Positions 7,291 through 17,059 are shown, numbered from the stretch's first letter. The stretch is 64,000 nt of DNA from Streptomyces sp. A012304 (GCF_026008495.1 NZ_BQUN01000012.1:1-64000), one strand, 5' to 3'. Numbers and translations: made by a program. Notes: generated by a model not told the origin, from the letters alone.

Positions 7291-9162
7291 ATGTCGACAA
7301 TCCCGGTCGGCGGGCTGGTTCCGCAGGCCACCGAGGTGGCCGCGGACCTCGTCGTCCGCAACGCCCGGATCCACACCGGCGACCCGAGACGCCCGCAGGC
7401 CGAGGCCCTCGCCGTCCGCGACGGCGTCATCGCGGTCGTCGGTGACGACAACGACGTGGCCCCGCACATCGGCACCGGCACGAAGGTCGTCGACGCGCTC
7501 GGCCGGCGGATGGTCCCCGGTCTCAACGACGCCCACCTGCACGTGATCCGCGGGGGCCTCAACTACGTACTGGAGCTGCGCTGGGACGGGGTGCGCAGCC
7601 TGCGGCAGGGGCTTGCGATGCTGCGTGAGCAGGCCGCGCGCACGCCGAAGGGCCAGTGGGTACGGGTGGTGGGCGGCTGGTCCGTCGAGCAGTTCGCCGA
7701 GCGCAGACTGCCCACCGTCGCCGAACTGAACGCCGCCGCCCCCGACACCCCCGTGTTCGTCCTGCACCTGTACCAGTCGGCCATCCTCAACCGGGCCGCC
7801 CTCAAGGCCGCCGGATACGACAAGAACACCCCCGACCCCAAGGGCGGTCAGATCGTCCGCGGCAGGGACGGGGAACCGACCGGTATGCTGCTGGCCGCGC
7901 CCAGCGCGCTCATCCTGTACTCGACCCTCGCCAAGGCGCCGGTGCTGGAGGGCGAGGACAAGAAGACGTCCACGCGTCATTTCCTGCGGGAGTTGAACCG
8001 GTTCGGACTGACCTCGGCGATCGACGCCGCGGGCGGATTCCAGAATTTCCCCGACAATTACGCCACCGTCATCGAACTGGCCAAGGCAGGCCAGTTGTCG
8101 ATGCGTATCGCCTATCACCTCTTCCCGCAGACTCCGGGGCAGGAGATCGACGACCTCGCCCGCTGGATCGAAATGGCAAGCCCCGAGGACGGGGACGAAT
8201 GGCTGCGCCTGAACGGCGCGGGTGAGAATCTCACCTGGGCCGCCGCCGACTTCGAGAACTTCACCGAGCCGCGTCCGGAACTCACGCCGGACTACGAGGT
8301 GGAATTCGAGAAGGCGGTCCGTCTCCTCATGGAGAACGGCTGGGGCTTCCGGCTGCACGCCACCTACGACGAAACCATCCGCCGGGACCTCACGGTGTTC
8401 GAGCGGCTCGCCGCGGACGGGCTCTTCCCGGCCGGGAACCGCTGGCTGTTCGACCACGCCGAGACGGTCTCCCCGGAGAGCCTGGACCGCATCGCCGCGC
8501 TCGGCGGCGCGATGTCCGTGCAGAACCGGCTCTCCTTCCAGGGCGAGGCGTTCCTGCGCCGCTACGGCCCGGGTGCCGCCGCCGACGCCCCGCCGATCCG
8601 GGCCATGCTGGACCGCGGCCTGACCGTGGCCGCCGGCACCGACGCCACCCGCGTCTCCAGCTACAACCCGTGGGTGGCCCTGCACTGGCTGGTCAGCGGC
8701 CGTACCGTCGGTGATCTGGCGCTGCGCCCGCCGGAGAACCGCGTCGACCGGCAGACGGCGCTCGCGCTGTTCACCCGCGCCGGCGCCGCGCTGACCGGTG
8801 AGGAAGACGTCAAGGGCGTTCTGCGGCCGGGCTGTTACGCGGACCTGGCGGTGCTGTCGGACGACTACTTCACCGTGCCCGAGCCGGACATCGCGCACAT
8901 CGAGTCACTGCTGACGGTGACCGGCGGCCGGATCGTCTACGCCGCCGCCGAGTACGAGGGCCTCGACGAGGAGCTGCCGCCCATCAGCCCCGGCTGGAGC
9001 CCGGTGGCCCACTTCGGCGGCTACCAAAGCGCCGGCGCCCACCAGGCGGTGCGGCTCGGCGAGGCCATCGCCGAGTCGGAGCAGCACCGCCAGTGGCGCA
9101 TCGCCCGCGGTCTCACCACGGACGGCAGCGCCACACCGTTCGATCCCTGTTTCTCCCTCTGA
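7291..9162 (+). CDS. amidohydrolase family protein (YtcJ-like)
   Basis: An amidohydrolase of about 623 residues with the composite domain of YtcJ-type enzymes (Amidohydro_3). It opens with the beta-sandwich strand LVVRNARIHTGD, then has the metal-site motif LNDAHLHVIRGG (His-x-His) about 65 residues in. Later metal-site regions are LFDHAETVSPE and the Asp of AAGTDATRVSSYN, and the chain ends with a second sandwich part. The family hydrolyses C-N bonds; the substrate is unknown. The start at 7291 follows GGAAGGGG; an in-frame ATG at 7267 is an alternative. It is first of a same-strand run continuing with an isochorismatase-type hydrolase 63 bases on, suggesting a joint catabolic role. Confidence 0.88.
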   Translation: MSTIPVGGLVPQATEVAADLVVRNARIHTGDPRRPQAEALAVRDGVIAVVGDDNDVAPHIGTGTKVVDALGRRMVPGLNDAHLHVIRGGLNYVLELRWDGVRSLRQGLAMLREQAARTPKGQWVRVVGGWSVEQFAERRLPTVAELNAAAPDTPVFVLHLYQSAILNRAALKAAGYDKNTPDPKGGQIVRGRDGEPTGMLLAAPSALILYSTLAKAPVLEGEDKKTSTRHFLRELNRFGLTSAIDAAGGFQNFPDNYATVIELAKAGQLSMRIAYHLFPQTPGQEIDDLARWIEMASPEDGDEWLRLNGAGENLTWAAADFENFTEPRPELTPDYEVEFEKAVRLLMENGWGFRLHATYDETIRRDLTVFERLAADGLFPAGNRWLFDHAETVSPESLDRIAALGGAMSVQNRLSFQGEAFLRRYGPGAAADAPPIRAMLDRGLTVAAGTDATRVSSYNPWVALHWLVSGRTVGDLALRPPENRVDRQTALALFTRAGAALTGEEDVKGVLRPGCYADLAVLSDDYFTVPEPDIAHIESLLTVTGGRIVYAAAEYEGLDEELPPISPGWSPVAHFGGYQSAGAHQAVRLGEAIAESEQHRQWRIARGLTTDGSATPFDPCFSL

Positions 9163-9225
9163 CTTCACCTTCCCCTATATCAGCGGCACTTGAGCCGCAT
9201 CACCCTACCCAGAGAGGTTTCCATC

Positions 9226-9888
9226 ATGGTCAACATCGCCGAGGTCACCGCCGCCCCGAGCCCCGACCTGCTCACGCCCGACAACTGCGCCGTGCTGTTC
9301 GTGGACCACCAGCCGCAGATGTTCTTCGCCGCCGGCAGCGGCGACCGTCAGGCGGTCATGAACGCCACCGTGGGGCTGGCGGAGGCCGCCAAGGTCTTCG
9401 AGGTGCCGACCGTGCTGAGCACCGTGGCCGCGGAGTCCTTCTCGGGCCCGATCATGCCGCAGCTCGCCGCGGTCTTCCCCGACCAGAAGGTCATCGACCG
9501 CACGACGATGAACGCCTGGGAGGACACCAACTTCGTCGACGCGGTCAAGGAGACCGGCCGTAAGAAGCTGGTCATAGCCGGTCTGTGGACCGAGGTCTGT
9601 GTCGTCCTGCCGACGCTGTCCGCCCTCGCCCAGGGCTACGAGGTCTACGTCGTCACCGACGCCTCCGCCGGTGTCAGCCCGCAGGCCCACGAGCACGCGA
9701 TCCAGCGGATGATCCAGGCCGGGGCCGTCCCGGTCACCTGGGTGCAGGTGCTGCTGGAGCTCCAGCGCGACTGGGCACGCACCGAGACGTACGTCCCGGT
9801 GACCGAGGTCGTCAAGGAGCACGCCGGCGCCTACGGCCTCGGTGTGGTCTACGCGCAGGCCGTCATCGGCGCCCACGCCGCCGGCTGA
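9226..9888 (+). CDS. isochorismatase-family cysteine hydrolase (YcaC-like)
   Basis: A 220-residue cysteine hydrolase of the isochorismatase superfamily. The catalytic Asp is Asp27 in LFVDHQPQM and the nucleophile Cys is in AGLWTEVCVVLP; the intervening block fits YcaC-like enzymes rather than true isochorismatases. Such proteins hydrolyse amides or related bonds, and YcaC itself has no firm substrate. ATG 9226 follows AGAGAGG at a good distance. It sits between the amidohydrolase and a DoxX membrane protein, all on one strand with short gaps, so co-transcription is likely. Confidence 0.9.
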   Translation: MVNIAEVTAAPSPDLLTPDNCAVLFVDHQPQMFFAAGSGDRQAVMNATVGLAEAAKVFEVPTVLSTVAAESFSGPIMPQLAAVFPDQKVIDRTTMNAWEDTNFVDAVKETGRKKLVIAGLWTEVCVVLPTLSALAQGYEVYVVTDASAGVSPQAHEHAIQRMIQAGAVPVTWVQVLLELQRDWARTETYVPVTEVVKEHAGAYGLGVVYAQAVIGAHAAG

Positions 9889-9925
9889 TCCACCCCTTCG
9901 AAAGTCAGGAACAGGCAGGAACACG

Positions 9926-10450
9926 ATGGACGCTGGACTCTTGGTCCTCCGGCTGGTGGCGGGGTTGCTCATCGCCGGTCACGGAGTGCAGAAGGTGAGC
10001 TTCCGGCTCGGCGGCAACGGCTTGGCGGGCGGGACCGAGGAGTTCCGTCGCGACGGCTTCCGAGGCGGGCGGCTGACCGCGCTCGTCGCGGGCGCCAGTC
10101 AGATCGGTTCCGGCCTGTTCCTGGCCGCCGGACTACTCACGCCCCTGGCCGCGATGGCCGCGATGGGCGTGATGACGGTCGCGGGCACGGTCAAGTGGCA
10201 CAAGGGCCTGTGGGTACAGAACGACGGCTACGAATACCCCCTGGTTCTCGTCGCCGTCGCCGCCTCCCTGGCCCTCACCGGGCCCGGACGCTGGTCCGTG
10301 GACCACGCGCTGGGCATCACGCCCTGGCCGGTGTGGGTGGCCGCCGCCGCGATCGTGGCGGGCCCGGTGAGCGGACTGCTCACCCGCGCGGTGCTGCACC
10401 GGGCGGCCGATGTGGCGGAGGGATCGCGGTATGCGCGCGCTGCTGACTGA
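9926..10450 (+). CDS. DoxX family membrane protein
   Basis: A 174-residue protein with four or five hydrophobic helices and the DoxX signature near the N-terminus (GLLVLRLVAGLLIAGHGVQK). DoxX-type proteins are small membrane proteins linked to quinone, thiosulfate or oxidative-stress redox chemistry; the role here is unproven. ATG 9926 follows AGGCAGGA. Its last 20 bases overlap the start of the next gene, indicating translational coupling. Confidence 0.88.
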   Translation: MDAGLLVLRLVAGLLIAGHGVQKVSFRLGGNGLAGGTEEFRRDGFRGGRLTALVAGASQIGSGLFLAAGLLTPLAAMAAMGVMTVAGTVKWHKGLWVQNDGYEYPLVLVAVAASLALTGPGRWSVDHALGITPWPVWVAAAAIVAGPVSGLLTRAVLHRAADVAEGSRYARAAD

Positions 10451-11168
10451 CGCCGGCCGCACGCTGGTCCCCCGCGACGGGGACCAGCACGGGCCGCTGC
10501 CTCCCCTGATGCTGACCCTGACGGCGGTCACCGGCCTGGTCGACGCCGTGAGCTTTCTGGCGCTCGGGAACGTCCTCGTCGCCAACATGACCGGCAACGT
10601 GGTCTTCCTGGGGTTCGCCCTGGGCGGCGACGAGAGCCTGTCCGCGCTCGCCTCCGTCGTGGCGATGGCCTCGTTCCTGGCGGGCGCGCTCGCCGGGGGC
10701 AGGCTCGGCACGCGGTTCGCCACGCACCGCGGGCGCCTGCTGCGGTCGGCGACGGCCGTGCAGACGCTCCTGGTCGCGGTCACCGTCGTGGTGGCCGCGG
10801 TGGCGGACGGCAAGGTCGGCACCGGGGTGCAGTACACGCTCATCGTGTTCCTGGGGCTCGCGATGGGTCTGCAGAACGCGACCGCGCGGCGCCTCGGTGT
10901 CCCGGACCTCACCACGACCGTGCTGACCCTCACCCTGACGGGCCTGGCCGCCGACTCCCCCGCGGCCGGCGGCCAGGCGCCGCGCCCTGGCCGCCGTATC
11001 CTCTCCGTCCTCGCCATGTTCCTCGGCGCGCTCGTCGGAGCCTGGCTGGTCCTGAACGGCCACCTCGTGCTCGCGCTGACCCTCACGCTGGTGCTGCTCG
11101 CGGCGGTCTCGCTGACCACGCACCGGCTGTCGGTCACCGACGCCGACTGGCACCGGCCGCGGTCCTGA
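10431..11168 (+). CDS. YoaK / DUF1275 family membrane protein
   Basis: A 245-residue membrane protein of the YoaK (DUF1275) family with about six hydrophobic segments. The conserved region is TGLVDAVSFLALGNVLVANM near residues 34-53, followed by TGNVVFLG. Function is unknown. It starts inside the end of the DoxX gene and stops three bases before the MFS gene, so it is part of the same operon. Confidence 0.88.
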   Translation: MRALLTDAGRTLVPRDGDQHGPLPPLMLTLTAVTGLVDAVSFLALGNVLVANMTGNVVFLGFALGGDESLSALASVVAMASFLAGALAGGRLGTRFATHRGRLLRSATAVQTLLVAVTVVVAAVADGKVGTGVQYTLIVFLGLAMGLQNATARRLGVPDLTTTVLTLTLTGLAADSPAAGGQAPRPGRRILSVLAMFLGALVGAWLVLNGHLVLALTLTLVLLAAVSLTTHRLSVTDADWHRPRS

Positions 11169-11171
11169 GCC

Positions 11172-12806
11172 GTGAACACACCGTCCCTGAAGCCGGACTC
11201 GGCCTGGGCTCCCCTCGGGGCCCGGGTCTTCCGGGCGCTGTGGATCGCCCAGTTGGTCTCCAACATCGGCAGCTGGATGCAGATGGTGGGCGCCCAGTGG
11301 CTCCTGATCGGGCACGACGCGGCCCTGATGACGCTCGTGCAGACGGCCTCCAGCCTGCCCGTCATGCTGCTCGCCCTGCCTTCGGGCGTGGTCGCCGACC
11401 GGTTCGACCGTCGCGGGGTGCTGCTGGCCGCGCAGGTGGCCATGCTGGCGGTGTCGGGCACGCTGGCCGTGCTGGCGTTCCTGGACGCGCTCACTCCCGT
11501 GCTGCTGCTCGTCCTCACCTTCCTGCTGGGATGCGGTACGGCGTTGATGGGGCCGGCCTGGCAGGCGATCCAGCCGGAGCTGGTGGAACGCCGTCAGCTG
11601 GGGCAGGCCGCCGCGCTGGGCGCCGTGAACATGAATCTCGCCCGCGCGGTCGGGCCCGCGGTGGGCGGAGTGCTGGTGGCGTGGGCCGGCCCGGGCTGGG
11701 TCTTCGCCTTCAACGCCGCTTCCTACCTCGGCATCGCCGCAGTCCTGCTGCTGTGGCGGCGTTCGCCGACGGCCGTTCCCGTTCCCGGCGGCGAGAAGCT
11801 GCTGAGTGCTCTTGACGCGGGCCGCCGTTACGTGTGGTACGCGCCGGGTGTCCGCCGGATCCTCCTGCGCACGGCCCTGTTCATCCCCGGCGGCGGCGCC
11901 CTGTGGTCGCTGCTGCCGCTCGTCGCGAGCCGCTCGCTCCACCTCGGTCCGGGCGGCTACGGGCTGCTGCTCGGCGCGGTCGGCGCCGGAGCGGTGGCGG
12001 GCGCCTTCGTCCTGCCCCGCGTCAACCGGGTGCTCGGCGCCAACGGCACGCTCGCCTGCGGCGCCCTCGTCTTCGCGGGTGTCCTGGTGGTACTCGCCAC
12101 CGTACGGAACACGTGGCCGGTGGCGGTTTCCCTGCTGTTCGCCGGGGTGGCGTGGATCGCGGTCCTGTCCACCCTGAACTCGGCCATGCAGAGGCGGCTT
12201 CCGGGCTGGGTCCGGGCGCGTGGCCTCGCCGTGTACCTGCTGGTGTTCCAGGGCGGCCAGGCGCTGACGGCCCCGCTGTGGGGCGCCCTGGCCGAGCGGC
12301 TCGGACTGACCATCCCCCTCCTCACAGCAAGCGTGTTGCTGCTGCTCAGCGCCCTCAGCGTGCGGCACCGGCCGCTGCACGGGACGGAGGGCGTCGACCC
12401 GTCCCCGTCCCGGCACTGGCCGGCCCCACCCCTCGTCTTCGAGCCCGGACCCTCCGACGGCCCGGTGCAGGTCACGGTCTCGTACCGGGTCGCCCCCGAA
12501 GACGGCCCCGTCTTCACCGAGCGCATGGCGCACGTCGCCCGTTCCCGACGCCGCACCGGAGCCCTTACCTGGGGCCTCTACCAGGACGGCCAGGATCCCG
12601 GCCATTTCATCGAGAATTACCTCGTCGCCTCCTGGTCCGAGCACCTCGCCCAGCACGAGCACCGACTGACCCTCGCCGACCGCCGGCGCGAGGACCAGGC
12701 CCGCAGCCTCCTCGTCCCGGGCACACAGCCCGAGGTCACCCATGCCTTCGACGCGTCCTCGGGCCCCGTGGTCCCGGTGGACGATCCCCCGAAAGGAACC
12801 CCATGA
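11172..12806 (+). CDS. MFS transporter with C-terminal ABM-like domain (MFS_3 type)
   Basis: A 544-residue protein. Residues 1-400 form a twelve-helix major facilitator of the 'transmembrane secretion effector' type (MFS_3, PF05977), with the motif GVVADRFDRRGV between helices 2 and 3. About 140 C-terminal residues form a soluble extension (TVSYRVAPEDGPVF onward) resembling a dimeric alpha/beta-barrel monooxygenase-like domain, as seen in this subfamily. The family includes enterobactin and drug exporters. It is co-transcribed with the upstream genes and overlaps the GNAT gene by four bases (ATGA). It may export a product or toxic intermediate of the preceding hydrolases, which is inference. 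Confidence 0.88.
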   Translation: MNTPSLKPDSAWAPLGARVFRALWIAQLVSNIGSWMQMVGAQWLLIGHDAALMTLVQTASSLPVMLLALPSGVVADRFDRRGVLLAAQVAMLAVSGTLAVLAFLDALTPVLLLVLTFLLGCGTALMGPAWQAIQPELVERRQLGQAAALGAVNMNLARAVGPAVGGVLVAWAGPGWVFAFNAASYLGIAAVLLLWRRSPTAVPVPGGEKLLSALDAGRRYVWYAPGVRRILLRTALFIPGGGALWSLLPLVASRSLHLGPGGYGLLLGAVGAGAVAGAFVLPRVNRVLGANGTLACGALVFAGVLVVLATVRNTWPVAVSLLFAGVAWIAVLSTLNSAMQRRLPGWVRARGLAVYLLVFQGGQALTAPLWGALAERLGLTIPLLTASVLLLLSALSVRHRPLHGTEGVDPSPSRHWPAPPLVFEPGPSDGPVQVTVSYRVAPEDGPVFTERMAHVARSRRRTGALTWGLYQDGQDPGHFIENYLVASWSEHLAQHEHRLTLADRRREDQARSLLVPGTQPEVTHAFDASSGPVVPVDDPPKGTP

Positions 12807-13141
12807 GCCAGCCCTCCACCGCCCCGACCGTCGAGCGGGCCGACGCCCGGCACCGTTACGAGATCCTGGTCGGCGGACAGCTCGCCGGACTGACCGCGTA
12901 TCGCGACCGGGCGGACCAGCGGGTCTTCTACCACACGGAGGTCGACGACGCCTTCGCCGGACAGGGGCTGGCCTCGCGGCTGGTCCATGAGGCCCTCACC
13001 GACACGCGCGCCGCGGGAAAGCGCGTGGTGCCGGTGTGCCCGTACGTGGCCAAGTTCCTGAAGAGGCATGGGGAGTTCGACGACATCACCGATCCGGTGA
13101 CCCCAAAGGTCCTGAAGTGGCTGCACACGGAGCTGGGCTGA
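12803..13141 (+). CDS. small GNAT-like N-acetyltransferase (YjdJ / Acetyltransf_CG type)
   Basis: A 112-residue mini-GNAT of the YjdJ-like class (PF14542). The fold-defining stretch is VFYHTEVDDAFAGQGLASRL, whose acetyl-CoA loop reads AGQGLASRLV, followed by KRVVPVCPYVAKFLKRH. Family members acetylate small molecules or amino groups; the target is unknown. The start overlaps the MFS stop (ATGA), so it is the last gene of the run beginning at 7291. The next gene converges with it one base after its stop. Confidence 0.9.
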   Translation: MSQPSTAPTVERADARHRYEILVGGQLAGLTAYRDRADQRVFYHTEVDDAFAGQGLASRLVHEALTDTRAAGKRVVPVCPYVAKFLKRHGEFDDITDPVTPKVLKWLHTELG

Positions 13142-13142
13142 A

Positions 13143-15220
13143 CTACGCCCGCCCGTCCGGGCTCCAGTCCGTCAGCAGCTCCTCCGCCTCGGTCGCCTTG
13201 GCGATGCTTCCCACGGCGTTGAACAGGTCCCGGGCCTCCGCCAGGGTCCTGCGGGCCTCCGTGAACTCCTGTTGGTGGTGAAGGGCTTGGGCGAGTCCGT
13301 GGAGGATCAGGGCCTGGAAGGCGGAGGCGGATTCCGCCCAGTCGCCGAGGCGGGCGTGGGTGATGCCGATGGCGCGCCAGGTGTTCGCCGCGAGGTAGTC
13401 CGCGATGTGCCGGTCCGGTGCCGAGCGGGGTCCGTCACGAGCGCGGGGAGTTGCCGCAGCCGGTCGAGGGCTTCCCGGGGCCGGGCGAGGGCCAGCAGAT
13501 CGTGGGCGGTGCCGAGCAGCGCCTGAGCGCGGCCGGCCTTGTCGTCCTCCCGCTCGAACAGCTCGACCGCCCCGTCGCCGTAGGCCAGTGCGTCCTCGAA
13601 GCGTTCCTTGGCGGCCGCGGCGTGCGCGGCGTGGGCCAGTGCCCACGCCTGCTGCACCTGGTCACCGGCCTGCCCTGCCAGTCGCTCGGCCTGAAGCGCC
13701 CGTCGCTCGGAGGCCGCCGAGTCCCCCAGGAACAGTTGGAGGGACCAGGCCAGCTGGTTCAGTTGCGCGGCCTCGGTGCGTGGGTCGCCGAGTTCTCGGG
13801 CGGCGGTCGCCGACAGGGCGAAGACCTCGGGCCAGTGGCCCCAGAAGATTCCCCAGTGCGCGTACCAGTGCATGGACTCGGCGACGGCCACCACCATGGT
13901 GTGCCGGCCGTGCGCTGCCGCGTCCCGCAGCGCGGCGAACCAGTTCTCCCCTTCGTCCTCCAGCCACTCGCGGGCCGCGCGCCGGCTGTGCGGCACGGCC
14001 GAAGTGCCGGGCGGCGGGGTGTGGTCCGGTTCGAACCACTGGCCGGCCGCGCGGGCCGTGTGCAGAAGCCATTCGTTCATACGGGTCCGGGCGGCCCGGA
14101 TGTCCTCGGCGGTCTCCTCGTCCCGTAGGCGATCGGCCGCGTAGAGGCGGATCAGGTCGTGGAAGGCGGCCCGGTCGCCCGTGGTGGGAATGAGCAGGCC
14201 GAGTTCGACGAGCTCGTCCAGCGACTGCTCGGTCCGGCGCGGCGACAGGCCGGTCAGTACGGCGCCGAGCGCGCTGCCGAAGTCGGGGCCCGGCACCAGC
14301 GCGAGACGCCGGAACAGCAGTCTGAGGTCGGGGGTGAGCTGTGCGTAGGAGAGGGCGAACGCCGAACTCGATGTGCAGGTCCCCCGCGGTGAGCCGGTCG
14401 AGCCGCAGTTCTTCGGCGGCGAGCCGGTCGGCCAGGTCGTGGGCGCTCCACGCGGGGCGGCTGAGCAGCCGGTTGCCGGCGATGCGCAGGGCCAGCGGGA
14501 GGTGACCGCACTGTTCGGCGATCTCACTCAGGGCGGCTTCGTCGAGGCGGGCCGGAGTGTCCTCCCGGGTACTGATGATCGCTCCGAGCATGCCGGTCGC
14601 GGAGGCCGCGGGCAGCGGGGCGAGGGCTAGCCTTCTGGCGTGCGCGATCCCGGTCAGGGCGCGGCGGCTGGTGATCCAGACCGCGCCGTGTCCCGCACCC
14701 GGCAGGAGGGGACGCACCTGTGTCTCGTGGGCCGCGTTGTCCAGGACGAACAGGACCCGCTTGTCCCGGAGGAGCCGGCGGTACAGGGACTGACGCTCGT
14801 CGGTGTCGGCCGGGATGTCTCGCGTGCCCACGCCCAGTGCCTTCAGGAGCCGCAGCAGGGCGTAGTGCGGTGCGACCGGCTCCGCGTCCAGGCCGCGCGG
14901 GTCGACGAAGAAGCATCCGTCGACACAGCGCTCGGTCAGCTGCCAGGCAGACCGCACAGTCCGGGCGCCGGGTCCTTGGGGCGGCGACGACCCGCGCGGG
15001 CCGCCGCGAGCAGTTCGGCTCGGTCGGCCGGAGCGAGTCCGAGGGCGTCCGCGAGGGCTTCCACGGTGCGGGCTTGCGGACCGAGGCCACGGCCACGCTC
15101 CATGTCGCCGATCGCCCGGCCACTGACGCCGGCGGCGTCGGCGAGTTCCTCCAGGGTCAGGCCCGCCGCGTGCCGATGACCACGCAGCAGCGTTCCCAGG
15201 GACGGGGCACGCGTGGTCAC
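13143..15220 (-). pseudogene. decayed XRE - NB-ARC - TPR transcriptional regulator
   Basis: On the minus strand a GTG at 15220 opens a good XRE helix-turn-helix (LGTLLRGHRHAAGLTLEELA, then AGVSGRAIGDMERGRG). The frame runs out at 14936. An NB-ARC part then appears in another frame (AWQLTERCVDGCFFVDPRGL, LFVLDNAAHETQVR) but begins just after where GxGGxGKT should be, so the linker and Walker A are gone. Near 14370 the frame shifts again to FALSYAQLTPDLRLLFRRLA and a TPR region. Near 13420 it shifts once more to DRHIADYLAANTWRAIG, ending at 13143. One deletion and two small indels make this a pseudogene, or a locus with sequencing errors in addition to the deletion. It diverges from the AraC gene at 15408. 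Confidence 0.85.
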
Positions 15221-15407
15221 CTCAGCTCCCGCTTCTCCGATCGTCAGGTGATGAGATCCTACGCACTCCCGACGCGGCCGGGATCCCACGGCGCGGTCGC
15301 TGAGGAGCAGGAGTTCTTCCCGTCGTTCTTCCTGGACGGGCGCGGATCTCTCCGGTGTCATCGTTCTTGGCACACAGTTGATCCACAGAAGCCTTGGAGG
15401 AGGCCCC

Positions 15408-16358
15408 GTGCCTGTAGTCCTCTCGACCACGTCGCTGTCCCCGAGCCAGCGGGCCGAGTGCTGGCACGAGGCGGTCTCGAACACCTTCATTCCGCTGCGG
15501 GTGAATCTTCTGGAGCGGGAGCCGTCCGCGGGGACGATAGCGAGCGAGCGGCTCGGCTCTCTGCAGATGGCCGTGGTGCAGGCCGGCCCGCAGGTGGTCA
15601 CCCGCAGTCCGCGCCTGATCGCCCGGGACGGCGAGGAGTGGGTCACCGTGGCCTTCCAGCACCGGGGAACCGCGGCGCTGGAGCAGGACGGCAGACAGGT
15701 GCTGCTGCGCCCCGGCGAGTTCGCCCTGTCCGACTCCGGCCGCCCCTTCCGCAAGGAGCTGGCCGACGACTTCGCCTTCACCGCCGTACACCTGCCCCGC
15801 AGCGCTCTGGGAGTGCCCGAGCAGGACATACGGAAGCTCACGGCCACCGTCTTCTCCGGCGACCACGGCAGCAGCGGACTGGTGGCCACGTATGTGACCC
15901 GCCTGGCCCAGGGCATGGGGACGTACGACGCGTCGGTCGGGCCCAGACTCGGCGTCGTCGCGAGGGACCTGCTGGCGATGCTCGTCCAGGAGCGGTCCGG
16001 AGCGCTGAACCCGCACGCGCCGGAATCGGCCTCGGGCATGCTGGCGCTGATCAAGGAGTACATCGCACGGAATCTGGCCGATCCCCGCCTGTCGCCCGAG
16101 ATGATCGCGGCCGCCCACCACGTGTCGGTCCGCTATCTCCACAAACTGTTCGAGCACGAGGAGACCACCGTGAGCCGCTGGATCCAGCGGCAGCGCCTGG
16201 AGCGGTGCCGGCTGGACCTCTCCCGGGCCACGGACAAGCCCACCACGGTGGCGGCGGTCGCCCGCCGCTGGGGCTTCGCGAGCCCCAGCCACTTCAGCCG
16301 TGTCTTCCGCAGCGCGTACGGCATGACACCCCGCGAATGGCAGACTGCGGCGGCCTGA
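15408..16358 (+). CDS. AraC-family transcriptional regulator
   Basis: A 316-residue regulator. The N-terminal 200 residues form a cupin-like sensor of the AraC_binding_2 type (AECWHEAVSNTFIPL; FQHRGTAALEQDGRQ). The C-terminal hundred residues hold the two AraC helix-turn-helix motifs (SVRYLHKLFEHEETTVSRWI and VARRWGFASPSHFSRVFRSA). GTG 15408 is chosen because GGAGGAGG precedes it by four bases; an ATG at 15378 is in frame. It diverges from the decayed NB-ARC gene and converges with the FMN reductase pair, which it may control. Three relatives lie at 20006, 21101 and 32670. Confidence 0.9.
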   Translation: MPVVLSTTSLSPSQRAECWHEAVSNTFIPLRVNLLEREPSAGTIASERLGSLQMAVVQAGPQVVTRSPRLIARDGEEWVTVAFQHRGTAALEQDGRQVLLRPGEFALSDSGRPFRKELADDFAFTAVHLPRSALGVPEQDIRKLTATVFSGDHGSSGLVATYVTRLAQGMGTYDASVGPRLGVVARDLLAMLVQERSGALNPHAPESASGMLALIKEYIARNLADPRLSPEMIAAAHHVSVRYLHKLFEHEETTVSRWIQRQRLERCRLDLSRATDKPTTVAAVARRWGFASPSHFSRVFRSAYGMTPREWQTAAA

Positions 16359-16383
16359 GCCGGCACCGGGACCGCGCCTCACT

Positions 16384-16409
16384 CGCCGGCGCCGCTGGCG
16401 GCGCCGGCG
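16384..16409. terminator. hairpin terminator, 12-bp perfect stem
   Basis: The arms 16384-16395 and 16398-16409 (CGCCGGCGCCGC / GCGGCGCCGGCG) are perfectly complementary around a 2-base loop. It lies between the convergent AraC and FMN reductase stops and can serve both. A weaker stem (CTGAGC/GCTCAG) follows across the reductase stop. Confidence 0.75.
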
Positions 16410-16438
16410 TGACCTGCCGCTGAGCGACGACGGGCGGC

Positions 16439-17059
16439 TCAGTCGAAGCGCAGGTCAGAAAGCTGCCGTTCGAGGGCGGTGATGTCGTCGTCGGGCGTCG
16501 TCTCCGACGACGCCGGGCGAGCCGCCATGGCGGCGGCCAGTTCGCCGCCCGCCCGCTGGATGCGTGCGGGCAGGCCCTCGGTGTAGTCGTCACCGCCCGA
16601 TCCCCAGTCCTCGGACGCCGCGTACACCGCGGTGGATACGACGGCGGCGCGCAGGTAGGCGAAGAGCGGACGCAGGGAGTGCTCCAGGACGAGGGAGTGC
16701 CGGGCTGTGCCTCCCGTGGCCGCGATCAACACCGGCGTGCCGGTGAGGGCGTCCGGGTCGATCAGGTCGAAGAAGGACTTGAACAGCCCGCTGTAGGAGG
16801 CGGTGAACACGGGCGTCACGGCGATCAGACCGTCCGCGCCCGTCACCGCGTCGATCGCGGCGGCAAGTTGGGGCGGCGGGAAGCCGGTCACGAGATGGTT
16901 GGCGACGGCGACGGCCAGCTCGCGCAGCTCGATGACCTCGGTCTGGACGCCGTGGCCCTCAGCGGCCAGGTCGGCGCGGGCGGCCTCGGCAAGCCGGTCG
17001 GCGAGCAGGCGGGTGGACGACGGGGTGCTCAGCCCCGCCGAGACGGCGACGAGCTTCAC
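16439..17059 (-). CDS. NADPH-dependent FMN reductase (CE1759 type)
   Basis: A 206-residue flavodoxin-like FMN reductase. It begins [20 protein letters not shown], the phosphate-binding loop, and carries the flavin loop TPVFTASYSGLFKSFFDLID near residues 80-100. It supplies reduced FMN to a partner monooxygenase. The gene upstream (17056-18141) is a luciferase-like monooxygenase and the two overlap by four bases, the CE1758/CE1759 arrangement known in actinobacteria. Reduced flavin transfer between them is therefore very likely. Confidence 0.9.
   Translation of the reverse strand: MKLVAVSAGLSTPSSTRLLADRLAEAARADLAAEGHGVQTEVIELRELAVAVANHLVTGFPPPQLAAAIDAVTGADGLIAVTPVFTASYSGLFKSFFDLIDPDALTGTPVLIAATGGTARHSLVLEHSLRPLFAYLRAAVVSTAVYAASEDWGSGGDDYTEGLPARIQRAGGELAAAMAARPASSETTPDDDITALERQLSDLRFD

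Noticed and set aside
10380-12743. A 787-codon open frame on the minus strand opposite the DUF1275 and MFS genes
   Set aside because: It is antisense to well-supported membrane proteins and its translation is low-complexity Arg/Gly/Glu/Gln; a GC-rich shadow frame.
14020-14045. tRNA T-loop-like GGTTCGAAC
   Set aside because: It lies in codons of the decayed NB-ARC/TPR gene and no cloverleaf can be built around it.
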